This document shows, one piece after another, positions 23,133 through 30,469 of a stretch of 38,369 nucleotides of DNA; position 1 is the first letter of the stretch; each line of letters starts with the position of its first letter. The notes under the pieces were generated by a model. That model was not told the origin of the DNA. It saw nothing but the letters and a program-made list of their open reading frames with translations, and did no database searches. The position numbers and the translations under genes were made by a program. The DNA comes from JAAYQA01 sp964510345 (GTDB lineage: Bacteria; Bacillota; Clostridia; Tissierellales; Peptoniphilaceae): NCBI GenBank assembly GCA_964510345.1, contig CAZEBB010000016.1, forward strand, positions 1 to 38,369, read 5' to 3'.

Positions 23133-23891
23133 ATGTTTGATTTTACCGGAAGAGTTGTCCTCATCACCGGCGCGGGGTCAGAAAAAGGAATTGGTCGCGC
23201 AACGGCATTGGCATTTGCTGATCAAGGAGCAGACCTCGTGATTGCAGACTTAAATTTTGAAGGCGCACAAGAAACCTGCGCTCTAATCGAAGCAAAAGGA
23301 CGAAAGGCATTGCCCTTACACCTAGATGTCACCAATCCTGAAATGTGCGAAGATGCCGTCCAAGAAGTCATCAAAGAATTCGGAAAGATCGATGTCCTCG
23401 TCAACAATGCCGGCATTTCTCAAAAAGTGACGATTGCCGACATGACAATCGCTGATGTGGAGAGAATTTTCAAAGTCAATTTTTATGGAATGTTCAATAT
23501 TACAAAGCCTGTTGCTGAAGCAATGAAAAAGAACAATTATGGGCGCATCGTCAATTTGTCCTCCGTATCGGCAAAGCGCGGAGGCGGGATTTTTGGAGGA
23601 GCGCATTACAGTGCGGCGAAGGCAGCCGATTTAGGATTTGCGAAGAATTTCTCGCGTGAATACGCGATGTATGGAATTACCAACAACTCAGTGGCTCCGG
23701 GTCTCATCAATACGGATATTTGGAAAACATTGCCGGATGAGCAAGCGCAAAAGATTATCGACATGATTCCGGTGGGACGTCCCGGAGAGATCAAAGAAGT
23801 AGCGGCTACCATTCTCTTCCTTGCTTCAGAAGAAGCTTCGTATATTACAGGAGAAGAGATCGATATTAATGGCGGCATGCACATGGACTAA
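23133..23891 (+). CDS. Short-chain dehydrogenase/reductase (SDR, classical)
   Basis: A 252-aa classical SDR with a Rossmann motif (ITGAGSEKGIGRA), NNAG, an active-site Ser in VNLSSVSAKRGG and YSAAK (catalytic Tyr and Lys), ending in EEIDINGGMHMD. The Asp in LVIADLN after the second strand suggests NAD preference. It resembles FabG or sugar/polyol dehydrogenases. As the last gene of the operon, 11 bases after transketolase, it probably oxidises or reduces a hydroxyl of the imported substrate to a ketose-type compound on which transketolase can act. The substrate is unknown. Confidence 0.9.
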   Translation: MFDFTGRVVLITGAGSEKGIGRATALAFADQGADLVIADLNFEGAQETCALIEAKGRKALPLHLDVTNPEMCEDAVQEVIKEFGKIDVLVNNAGISQKVTIADMTIADVERIFKVNFYGMFNITKPVAEAMKKNNYGRIVNLSSVSAKRGGGIFGGAHYSAAKAADLGFAKNFSREYAMYGITNNSVAPGLINTDIWKTLPDEQAQKIIDMIPVGRPGEIKEVAATILFLASEEASYITGEEIDINGGMHMD

Positions 23892-23905
23892 GCCCCCTCC
23901 TTTCC

Positions 23906-23953
23906 GAACCCTGCAATCTAAAGGCGCTCACCTTTAGAGCGTGGGGTTCTTTT
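23906..23953 (+). terminator. Terminator of the second TRAP operon
   Basis: A two-part stem: outer GAACCC with GGGTTC (23906-23911/23944-23949), inner TCTAAAGG with CCTTTAGA (23917-23924/23931-23938), followed by a short T-run. It starts 14 bases after the SDR stop and marks the end of the operon. Confidence 0.75.
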
Positions 23954-23999
23954 AATCACGAAAGTTTGATACGATAGTCTTGTGAAGGGAGGTTTTTAT

Positions 24000-24956
24000 A
24001 TGAAAATTGTGATTTTAGACTCGTACGGGGTGAACCCCGGCGACTTGAGTTGGGAAAAGATCGAGGCGATTGCAGAGGTAACGGCGTATGATCGTACACC
24101 GAATGATGATGTGCAAGAGATTATCAAGCGCATCGGCGACGCCGAGATCGTGTTAAACAACAAGACACTTATCGGAGAAGAGGTGTTGGCGGCGTGCCCG
24201 AATTTGAAGTACATCGGCATGCTGGCGACCGGATACAATGTCGTAGACACGGCAGCGGCAAAAAAACACGGCGTGGTGGTCACCAATGTGCCGGAATACG
24301 GGACAAAGGCGGTCGCACAGTTCGCCATGGCCATGCTACTTGAAATTTGCCACCACGTGGGACACCACTCGGACGCGGTGAAAGCCGGCAGATGGGAGAA
24401 CAACCCCGACTGGACGTTTTGGGATTATCCGCTGATGGAGCTTGAAGGAAAGACCTTCGGCGTCATCGGGTACGGGAGAATCGGGCAGGCAACGGCCGAT
24501 CTCGCAAGAGCTTTCGGCATGAAAGTGATCGCGTACAAGCCGGGCGGCGAAGCATTAGGTGAGCCCTATGTATCGCTTGATGAGCTGTACGCAAAGTCCG
24601 ATGTGATTTCGCTCCATACGCGTTTGACGCCGGAAAACGAAAAGATGATCAACGCAGAAGCCATCGCAAAGATGAAAGACGGCGTCATCATCCTCAACAA
24701 TGCCCGCGGTCAGCTGATCGACGAGCAGGCACTCGCCGATGCGCTGAACAGCGGCAAAGTGTACGCAGCCGCCGTCGACGTCGTCTCCAAAGAGCCGATC
24801 GAAGGCACGAATCCGCTGTTGACAGCGAAAAATGCGATCATCACACCGCATATCGCCTGTGGACCGTTCGAAGCCCGTGCCCGCATTCTGGATCAAGTAG
24901 AAGTGAACTTGCGCGCATTCTTAGATGGCGCGCCGATCAATGTAGTCAATCCGTAA
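24000..24956 (+). CDS. D-2-hydroxyacid dehydrogenase (glycerate dehydrogenase/HprA-like)
   Basis: A 318-aa NAD-dependent D-isomer-specific 2-hydroxyacid dehydrogenase. ATG 24000 follows GGGAGG by 7 bases; an upstream GTG at 23982 is less likely. Motifs: GVIGYGRIGQATADLARAFG (NAD), NNARGQLIDEQAL with the substrate-binding Arg, VSKEPI with the catalytic Glu and TPHIACGPFEAR with the catalytic His. The family reduces hydroxypyruvate, glyoxylate or other 2-oxo acids. The block after the SDR terminator is separately transcribed and GC-richer. It could take part in glycerate or tartronate metabolism with the GarR-like enzyme, but that link is only proximity. Confidence 0.9.
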   Translation: MKIVILDSYGVNPGDLSWEKIEAIAEVTAYDRTPNDDVQEIIKRIGDAEIVLNNKTLIGEEVLAACPNLKYIGMLATGYNVVDTAAAKKHGVVVTNVPEYGTKAVAQFAMAMLLEICHHVGHHSDAVKAGRWENNPDWTFWDYPLMELEGKTFGVIGYGRIGQATADLARAFGMKVIAYKPGGEALGEPYVSLDELYAKSDVISLHTRLTPENEKMINAEAIAKMKDGVIILNNARGQLIDEQALADALNSGKVYAAAVDVVSKEPIEGTNPLLTAKNAIITPHIACGPFEARARILDQVEVNLRAFLDGAPINVVNP

Positions 24957-24960
24957 GGTG

Positions 24961-24985
24961 AAAAAAGGGGGAGACCCCTTTTTTT
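24961..24985 (+). terminator. Terminator after hydroxyacid dehydrogenase
   Basis: A perfect 10-bp stem (24961-24970 with 24975-24984) is closed by a GAGA tetraloop and contains its own T-run of seven. Confidence 0.9.
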
Positions 24986-25045
24986 GTGCCCGGGATTTCC
25001 TACGGAGTGGGAATATGGTATTATAATTACAGAAAAAGCAGTAAT

Positions 25046-25076
25046 TTGACACCGAACCATCAATATAATGCGGTGT
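25046..25076 (+). promoter_or_regulatory. Possible promoter/inverted repeat before the racemase gene
   Basis: The 208 bases before the racemase gene contain TTGACA (25046) and TATAAT (25064), too close together (12 bases) to act as a pair. Another TATAAT lies at 25022. An inverted repeat ACACCG/CGGTGT (25049-25054, 25071-25076) surrounds the second TATAAT. A promoter is likely here, but I cannot choose the exact elements. Confidence 0.3.
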
Positions 25077-25193
25077 TGGACGAGAGAATTTGTGTGAAAT
25101 CGTCGCCAAGATATAGGTTATTGTAGTTGGGAAAAGGATTTTGTTTAGTGAAACGGAGTTCGTATAAATGAGAAAAAGGGCATGGAGGAAGTC

Positions 25194-26225
25194 ATGAAAG
25201 TTACACCGGTGATCAGGCGCAACAATTTTGAACGGCAGTTTACGGTGGTGGACTCGCATACGCAAGGGGAAGCGACGCGGATCGTGTTGGAGGGATTTCC
25301 GAAGCTCGTCGGCAACACGATGATCGAAAAGAAGCACGACCTTCAGAAAAACTACGATCACTACCGTCGGGCGCTCTTATTGGAACCGCGCGGCCACAAG
25401 GATATGTACGGTGCGGTGATCACGGAACCGGTGAGCGAAGAAGCGGACTTCGGAATCGTCTTCATGGACAGCACCTCTTTTACGAATATGTGTGGACACG
25501 GGACGATCGGTTTTGCAACGGTGGCGCTGGAGACCGGCCTGATCGAAGTGAGAGAGCCGTATACAGACTTGGTACTGGAAGCGCCGGCGGGCTTGGTGCA
25601 CGTGCGTATCAAGGTGCAGGATCAGCGAGCACTGGAAGTGTCTTTGGAAAATGTTCCGTGTTTTCTCTACAAAGAAAACTTGACGATGACGATCAAGGGA
25701 AAAGAGATCGTATACGATATCGCCTTTGGGGGACAGTTTTTTGGAATGATCGACGTGACGCAGTTCGGCTTGGACATCAACCCCGATACAGTGCGCGAGA
25801 TCACGAAAATCGGGATCGAGATGCAGCGCCGGATTAACGAGGAAGTGGTGATCCAGCACCCGACGCTCGACATTACGCGCGTAGACCTGTGCGAGTTCTA
25901 CGGGCCAACGACGACGCCCGGCGCACATATGAAAAATGTCGTGACCTTTGGACAGTATCAGCAGGACCGATCGCCATGCGGCACGGGACTCAGCGCGAAA
26001 CTCGCATCTTTATATGCCAAGGGAGAAATCGGGATCGGCGAAGAATTTATTTATGAGAGCTTTATCGGGAGCTTGTTCAAAGGGGAGATCACGAAGACTG
26101 TTCAAGTCGGCCCCTATGAAGCGGTGATCCCGAAGATCACCGGCGGTGCCAATATCACCGGCGTAGGCACCTATATTATCGATCAGCACGACCCGCTCAA
26201 ATATGGCTTTATCGCAGGGGTCTAG
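25194..26225 (+). CDS. Proline racemase family enzyme (proline racemase or hydroxyproline 2-epimerase)
   Basis: A 343-aa cofactor-independent racemase. ATG 25194 is chosen because GGAGG lies at 25184-25188; ATG 25182 has no such site. Both catalytic cysteines are present: NMCGHGTIGF and DRSPCGTGLSAKLA. Two Cys fit proline racemase or 4-hydroxyproline 2-epimerase and argue against the Thr-containing dehydratase branch. Family knowledge: it interconverts L- and D-proline or trans-4-hydroxy-L-proline and cis-4-hydroxy-D-proline, and in Clostridia it feeds D-proline reductase (not in this window). The protein is cytoplasmic and the gene stands alone between terminators. Confidence 0.9.
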   Translation: MKVTPVIRRNNFERQFTVVDSHTQGEATRIVLEGFPKLVGNTMIEKKHDLQKNYDHYRRALLLEPRGHKDMYGAVITEPVSEEADFGIVFMDSTSFTNMCGHGTIGFATVALETGLIEVREPYTDLVLEAPAGLVHVRIKVQDQRALEVSLENVPCFLYKENLTMTIKGKEIVYDIAFGGQFFGMIDVTQFGLDINPDTVREITKIGIEMQRRINEEVVIQHPTLDITRVDLCEFYGPTTTPGAHMKNVVTFGQYQQDRSPCGTGLSAKLASLYAKGEIGIGEEFIYESFIGSLFKGEITKTVQVGPYEAVIPKITGGANITGVGTYIIDQHDPLKYGFIAGV

Positions 26226-26227
26226 AC

Positions 26228-26262
26228 AAAAAACAGAGCTCCGGGAAACCGGAGCTCTTCTT
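26228..26262. terminator. Bidirectional terminator between racemase and murF
   Basis: AGAGCTCCGG (26235-26244) pairs with CCGGAGCTCT (26249-26258) around GAAA. On the minus strand a run of six T follows, on the plus strand TCTTCTT. It serves the convergent ends of both genes. Confidence 0.85.
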
Positions 26263-27640
26263 ATGCTTCAAATCCATCTAATGCATTTACGACATCTTCC
26301 AATTGAAAATCGCGCGATCCTTTGACTAATACGATACTGCCCGGACGAACCGCCCGTTTGGTCGCTTCGATGAGCGCTTCGCGGTCATCAAAGTGCAGCA
26401 CGGAGCCTTCCGGATAGTCTTTGGCGATCGCATCGCTAAGGTGCGCCATGAGGGGGCCGGTCGTCAGCACAACGTCCACTTCGCCGGGTGTCAGCCACTT
26501 TTTCATGCCGACGTGCTTGTCGATCTCGTCGTCGCCCGTGCCGAGAAAATCGGCCAATACGACGATCTTGTGCACATAGGGAAGCATGTGAAGTGTGCTG
26601 AGGGCGGCGGTCAGGCTGTGAGTGTTGGATTTATAGGAGTCGTCCAGCACGTCAAAGCCGTTCATGTGCTTGAGCTCCTGGCGCATCGAGGTGTACTGCA
26701 CGTGCGGCAGCGCCATGCGGATACGCTTTTCCGTGACGCCGAGCTCGCGGGCAACCAGGATCGATGCCGCAAGGTTCCACGCGTTGTGTTGCCCGAGCGC
26801 GGGGAGTGTAAACTCTGCGTCCTCGCCTTCAAATTGAATGGTCACGCCGTCCGGAGTGCTTTCGACGATGCGAAACACGGTATCGTTGCCGGGTTCCATG
26901 CCGAAAGAGTGGAGCCTGGGCTCCATCGGCTCGTCGTGGACGTGTTTTTTCAGGTAGGGGTCGTCGCCGTTGTAGAAGAGCACGCCGTCGGAAGTCATGT
27001 TTTGGCCGATCTCCAGTTTGGCGGTGGCGACATTATCTTCGTTCAATAAATAATCCAAATGGGAGTCGCCGATATTTAAGATTACGGCTACATCCGGTTT
27101 AGCAATCGCCGTCAGCGTGTAGATCTCGCCCAAGCGCTCGGTTCCCATTTCAAGGACGGCCACCTCGGTCGACTGCGGCAGGTGCAAGACGGTATAGGGC
27201 AGGCCGATTTCGTTGTTTTGATTGCCCGCGGTCTTCACTGTCTCGTAGCTGTCGGAGAGAAGAGCCGCGGTGATGTCTTTGGTCATGGTTTTGCCGTTGT
27301 TGCCGGTAATGCCGACGACCTTGCAGTCCAAGCGCGACATATACCACGACGCCATCGCCTGAATGGCGAAGACACTGTCCTCCACCACGACGACCGGCAT
27401 CGGGTCTTCGGGCAAGGTTTCACTGGATTCGAAGAGGCTCGCCGCCGCACCGATCTCCAGCGCTTTTTCGACATAGTCGTGCCCGTTCACGCGTTCGCCG
27501 GGGATGGGCACAAAGAGATTGTCTTTTTCGATTTTGCGCGAATCGTAGGCGATTCCCTTAAAATGGACATTGGCAAGCTGCGGATACGGAAGCTCGCCTT
27601 CAATAATTGTAGCAAGTTGAGATAATGAACCCTCTATCAT
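26261..27640 (-). CDS. murF: MurF, UDP-MurNAc-tripeptide--D-Ala-D-Ala ligase
   Basis: A 459-aa Mur ligase that adds D-Ala-D-Ala to the cytoplasmic peptidoglycan precursor. The start is ATG 27640, overlapping the ddl stop (ATGA); a longer frame to 27691 would lie inside ddl. The N-terminal substrate domain has the FKGIAYDSRKIEKDNLFVPI signature. The ATP loop is GITGNNGKTMTKD, followed by a central domain with NNEIGLPYTVLHL and EMGTERLGEI. The C-terminal domain has LDDSYKSNTHS in place of the more usual D-x-Y-N-A-N/S-P. The order ddl-murF, one step after the other in the pathway, supports the function. Confidence 0.9.
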   Translation of the reverse strand: MIEGSLSQLATIIEGELPYPQLANVHFKGIAYDSRKIEKDNLFVPIPGERVNGHDYVEKALEIGAAASLFESSETLPEDPMPVVVVEDSVFAIQAMASWYMSRLDCKVVGITGNNGKTMTKDITAALLSDSYETVKTAGNQNNEIGLPYTVLHLPQSTEVAVLEMGTERLGEIYTLTAIAKPDVAVILNIGDSHLDYLLNEDNVATAKLEIGQNMTSDGVLFYNGDDPYLKKHVHDEPMEPRLHSFGMEPGNDTVFRIVESTPDGVTIQFEGEDAEFTLPALGQHNAWNLAASILVARELGVTEKRIRMALPHVQYTSMRQELKHMNGFDVLDDSYKSNTHSLTAALSTLHMLPYVHKIVVLADFLGTGDDEIDKHVGMKKWLTPGEVDVVLTTGPLMAHLSDAIAKDYPEGSVLHFDDREALIEATKRAVRPGSIVLVKGSRDFQLEDVVNALDGFEA

Positions 27641-28707
27641 TCGTACTTTCGCACCAGCTCTTTCTTTTGACGGTACGATTCTAAGCCCCAATCAATAAAC
27701 TGATCCAGAAGGTCAGGATAGGATCGTCCGTCGGTTGCATTCCACAATACCGGCGTCATACTGAGCGCCGACATCCCCGGCATCGTGTTGATTTCGTTGA
27801 CTTTCAATACGCCTTCATCAGTGTAGAAGATGTCGATACGGGCCAGTCCTTGGCAGTCGGTCGCTTCATAGGCGCGCACCGCAAGGTCGGCGACATCTTT
27901 GAAGTGTTCTTCGGGGATCTTCGCCGGAATCACCGGGACGATCGCGGGGTTTAAGTATTTCAGTTCGTAGTCGAAGTAGCCCGTTTCCATTTCGTAGTCG
28001 CCGGGTACGGAGCCGATGGCGTTCGCGTTTCCGATGACGGATACGTTCAGCTCTCTGCCCCAGATCTCTTCTTCAAGCACGACTTTGTGGTCATATTGCA
28101 TGGCGAAGCGAATCGCTTCATCCAGCTCTTCTTTTTGGGTCACGCGGACCACGCCGATCGAACTGCCGCAGTTGGCGGGCTTGACATAGATCGGTAACCC
28201 CAATTTTTCGATGATCGCATCTGCGTCGATGCCTTTTTCAAACATCGTGCGGTTCACATTGACATACTTTGCTTGCGGGATTCCGTTTTGTTCCATAACG
28301 TCGTTGCAAAAGGCCTTGTCCATACACAGAGCCGATGCCGCGATGCCGGAGCCGACATAGGGGACGTCGAGCGTTTCAAAGAAGCCTTGAATGCCGCCGT
28401 CTTCTCCGTACGTTCCGTGTAAGATAGAGAAAAAGACTGTGTTGCCGTCTGCGAAGTCGTGCGAGGTTAAAAACGTAGCCAGTGATGCGGCGAGTGTCTT
28501 GCCGTCCGGGCTTGCTTTCATTTCCTCTACGCTCTCCACGGTTTTTGTGATTTCAGGTAAGCGCAGCCAGTGCCCTTCCTCCGTTATATAGACAGGATAT
28601 ACATGATATTTTGAACGATCAAGAGCGTTGAGCACAGCGCGAGCACTGCCGACGGATACATCGTGTTCGACGCTGGGTCCTCCGTAGAAGACAAAGATTG
28701 ATTTCAT
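27637..28707 (-). CDS. ddl: D-alanine--D-alanine ligase
   Basis: A 356-aa ATP-grasp ligase producing D-Ala-D-Ala for cell wall synthesis. The start at 28707 (MKSIFVFYGG) fits the family; the frame upstream to 28782 is not conserved. GGAGG lies 11 bases upstream. Motifs: PSVEHDVSVGSARAV, YVKPANCGSSIGVVRV, EEEIWGRELNVSVIGN and EINTMPGMSALSM (magnesium and phosphate binding). The omega-loop part reads DYELKYLN; the Lys-Tyr pair matches E. coli Lys215/Tyr216, which points to D-Ala-D-Ala rather than D-Ala-D-Lac specificity. It is cotranscribed with murF. Confidence 0.93.
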   Translation of the reverse strand: MKSIFVFYGGPSVEHDVSVGSARAVLNALDRSKYHVYPVYITEEGHWLRLPEITKTVESVEEMKASPDGKTLAASLATFLTSHDFADGNTVFFSILHGTYGEDGGIQGFFETLDVPYVGSGIAASALCMDKAFCNDVMEQNGIPQAKYVNVNRTMFEKGIDADAIIEKLGLPIYVKPANCGSSIGVVRVTQKEELDEAIRFAMQYDHKVVLEEEIWGRELNVSVIGNANAIGSVPGDYEMETGYFDYELKYLNPAIVPVIPAKIPEEHFKDVADLAVRAYEATDCQGLARIDIFYTDEGVLKVNEINTMPGMSALSMTPVLWNATDGRSYPDLLDQFIDWGLESYRQKKELVRKYE

Positions 28708-28740
28708 TGGTTTGGAGCCTCCTCCGATAATATTACGACC

Positions 28741-28749
28741 ATTATACCA
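28741..28749 (-). promoter_or_regulatory. Extended -10 promoter for ddl-murF
   Basis: On the minus strand TGG is followed by TATAAT (28746-28741), 33 bases before ATG 28707. The -35 region is poor. Confidence 0.5.
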
Positions 28750-28796
28750 AAAATTCCAAGATGCGACGAAAAACCTTGCCATTGTAAGGCTGAGTT

Positions 28797-28825
28797 TTGC
28801 GAATCAAATACGCATCGGGTATAAT
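28797..28825 (+). promoter_or_regulatory. Sigma-A promoter of malQ-glgP
   Basis: TTGCGA (28797-28802), 17 bases, TATAAT (28820-28825). Transcription would start near 28832, leaving a leader of about 145 bases before malQ. Confidence 0.7.
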
Positions 28826-28833
28826 AACGGAGT

Positions 28834-28952
28834 ACTGCTATGTGAAAAAGGGGTGATAAGAAATCTCCATGGTGGAGAGGTTGCCCAATAGCAGGATATT
28901 TCATACAATAGTGACACAAACCGAACGGATTACTGCTACACTTATAAGCAGT
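28834..28952 (+). ncRNA. Structured 5' leader of malQ with alternative hairpins (candidate cis-regulatory RNA)
   Basis: The first element has a closing stem CTGCTAT (28835-28841) with ATAGCAG (28888-28894), enclosing an inner hairpin TCTCC/GGAGA (28864-28868, 28874-28878). The second element is ACTGCT (28932-28937) with AGCAGT (28947-28952), ending 10 bases before the ribosome site GAGGAG. The two CTGCT arms and the two AGCAG arms can swap partners, so two exclusive folds are possible. It matches no riboswitch class I can recall. Confidence 0.4.
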
Positions 28953-28977
28953 TGATAAATTGAGGAGAAACTAAACT

Positions 28978-30465
28978 ATGTTCACCGACAAACGCGCGAG
29001 TGGGTTGTTACTTCCCATCAGCGCACTCCCGTCCAATCACGGGATCGGTACACTCGGCAAGGAAGCCTATGCGTTCGTCGACTTTTTGCACGCCGCCGGG
29101 CAAACTTACTGGCAAGTGCTGCCCATCGGCCCGACCGGCTATGGCGACAGCCCGTATCAGTCCTTCAGTTCCTTTGCCGGAAACCCGTACTTTGTCGACT
29201 TGGATGAGCTGATCAAAGAAGGATTGCTCACCCGAGACGAGGTCGACAAAGCGAAACTGTATGAGCGAGCGGATAAAGTCGATTACGGATTGCTTTATGA
29301 TCACCGCTATCCTCTTTTGAAAGCGGCTTTTTTGCGTGCTTTGGAAAAGGGAATGGAACTCGAAATTCGCGAGTTCGCAACGAAGGAATCTCATTGGTTG
29401 CCGGACTATGCGCTCTACATGGCGCTCAAGAAGAAGTACGACGAAAAACCGTGGGAAGAGTGGCCAAAAGAATACCGGAAAAAAGAGGCCAAAGCGATGG
29501 CAGCCGCCAAAGAGGAACTCGAACAAGAGATTCTCATGACGTATTTCATCCAAATGAAGTTTTTTGAACAATGGGCGGCGCTCAAAAAGTATGCTAATAA
29601 AAAGCGTGTCTATCTGATCGGTGACTTGCCGATCTACGTCGCCGCCGATTCGTCAGAAACGTGGGATAATCCAGAGCTCTTTCATATCGACGAAAACGAC
29701 CGCATGACGATCGTGGGCGGCGTACCGCCGGACGACTTCTCCGATGACGGCCAATTATGGGGCAACCCGCTGTACAAATGGGAAGAACACAAAAAAGACG
29801 ACTATCGCTGGTGGATCGAACGATTGAAAGCCGTCGGAAGGTTCTACGATGTGCTCCGGATCGATCACTTCCGCGGGTTTGAAGGCTACTGGGGGATCCC
29901 GGCGAAGAGCAAAACCGCCGCCACCGGCAAGTGGTATAAAGGGCCCGGTTGGGACTTCTTCCGCGTCGTCAACGACAAGATGCCCGAAACCGACATCATT
30001 GCCGAAGACTTGGGCTATATGAACCAAGAGGTTATCGATATCCGCCTAAAAGCCGGCTATCCGGGGATGCAGATATTAGAGTTTGCGTTTGATGCCAAGA
30101 TGACATCCGACGCATTGCCGCATAAACACCAACGAGACAATGTCGTCTATATCGGCAGCCACGACAATCAGACCTTAGCGGAATGGTTGGAGACCGCGCC
30201 GAAAGCCAATGTCGAATATGCGACGAATTATTTTCATCTCAACAAAAAAGAAGGCCTCAATTGGGGCTTCATCCGCGGGACGATGAGTTCTGTGGCCAAC
30301 ACCAGCATCTTCCAGGTGCAGGACTTGCTCTTTTTAGGCGCCGAGGCTCGCATGAACACGCCGGCGACGCTGGGCGACAACTGGACCTGGCGATTGGAAA
30401 AAGGTCAACTGACCGATGCCATCGCAAAGAAATTATGGACACTCACAAAGTGGTACGGGAGGTAA
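28978..30465 (+). CDS. malQ: 4-alpha-glucanotransferase (amylomaltase, GH77)
   Basis: A 495-aa GH77 enzyme that transfers maltodextrin segments between glucans. The N-terminal RASGLLLPISALPSNHGIG and QTYWQVLPIGPTGYGDSPYQ are family hallmarks. Catalytic residues are visible in LRIDHFRGFEGYW (nucleophile Asp), IIAEDLG (acid/base Glu) and SHDNQT (Asp). RBS TTGAGGAG precedes ATG 28978. It is followed 4 bases later by glycogen phosphorylase, so the pair degrades glycogen or imported maltodextrin in the cytoplasm to glucose-1-phosphate and glucose. The long leader upstream suggests control at RNA level. Confidence 0.95.
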   Translation: MFTDKRASGLLLPISALPSNHGIGTLGKEAYAFVDFLHAAGQTYWQVLPIGPTGYGDSPYQSFSSFAGNPYFVDLDELIKEGLLTRDEVDKAKLYERADKVDYGLLYDHRYPLLKAAFLRALEKGMELEIREFATKESHWLPDYALYMALKKKYDEKPWEEWPKEYRKKEAKAMAAAKEELEQEILMTYFIQMKFFEQWAALKKYANKKRVYLIGDLPIYVAADSSETWDNPELFHIDENDRMTIVGGVPPDDFSDDGQLWGNPLYKWEEHKKDDYRWWIERLKAVGRFYDVLRIDHFRGFEGYWGIPAKSKTAATGKWYKGPGWDFFRVVNDKMPETDIIAEDLGYMNQEVIDIRLKAGYPGMQILEFAFDAKMTSDALPHKHQRDNVVYIGSHDNQTLAEWLETAPKANVEYATNYFHLNKKEGLNWGFIRGTMSSVANTSIFQVQDLLFLGAEARMNTPATLGDNWTWRLEKGQLTDAIAKKLWTLTKWYGR

Positions 30466-30469
30466 TGAA

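Noticed and set aside
25022..25069. Firm promoter assignment for the racemase gene
   Set aside because: Two TATAAT strings exist but neither has a -35 at 16-18 bases, so it is kept only as a low-confidence region.
26393..27049. 218-codon plus-strand frame opposite murF
   Set aside because: It mirrors the murF codons, has no recognisable domain and no ribosome binding site.
27637..28707. Vancomycin-resistance type D-Ala-D-Lac ligase
   Set aside because: The omega loop keeps the Lys-Tyr pair of D-Ala-D-Ala enzymes and no vanH or vanX genes are adjacent.
28834..28952. Naming the malQ leader as a known riboswitch (c-di-GMP, fluoride, THF, ZTP, preQ1)
   Set aside because: None of the conserved core strings of those classes are present, so only a generic structured leader is claimed.
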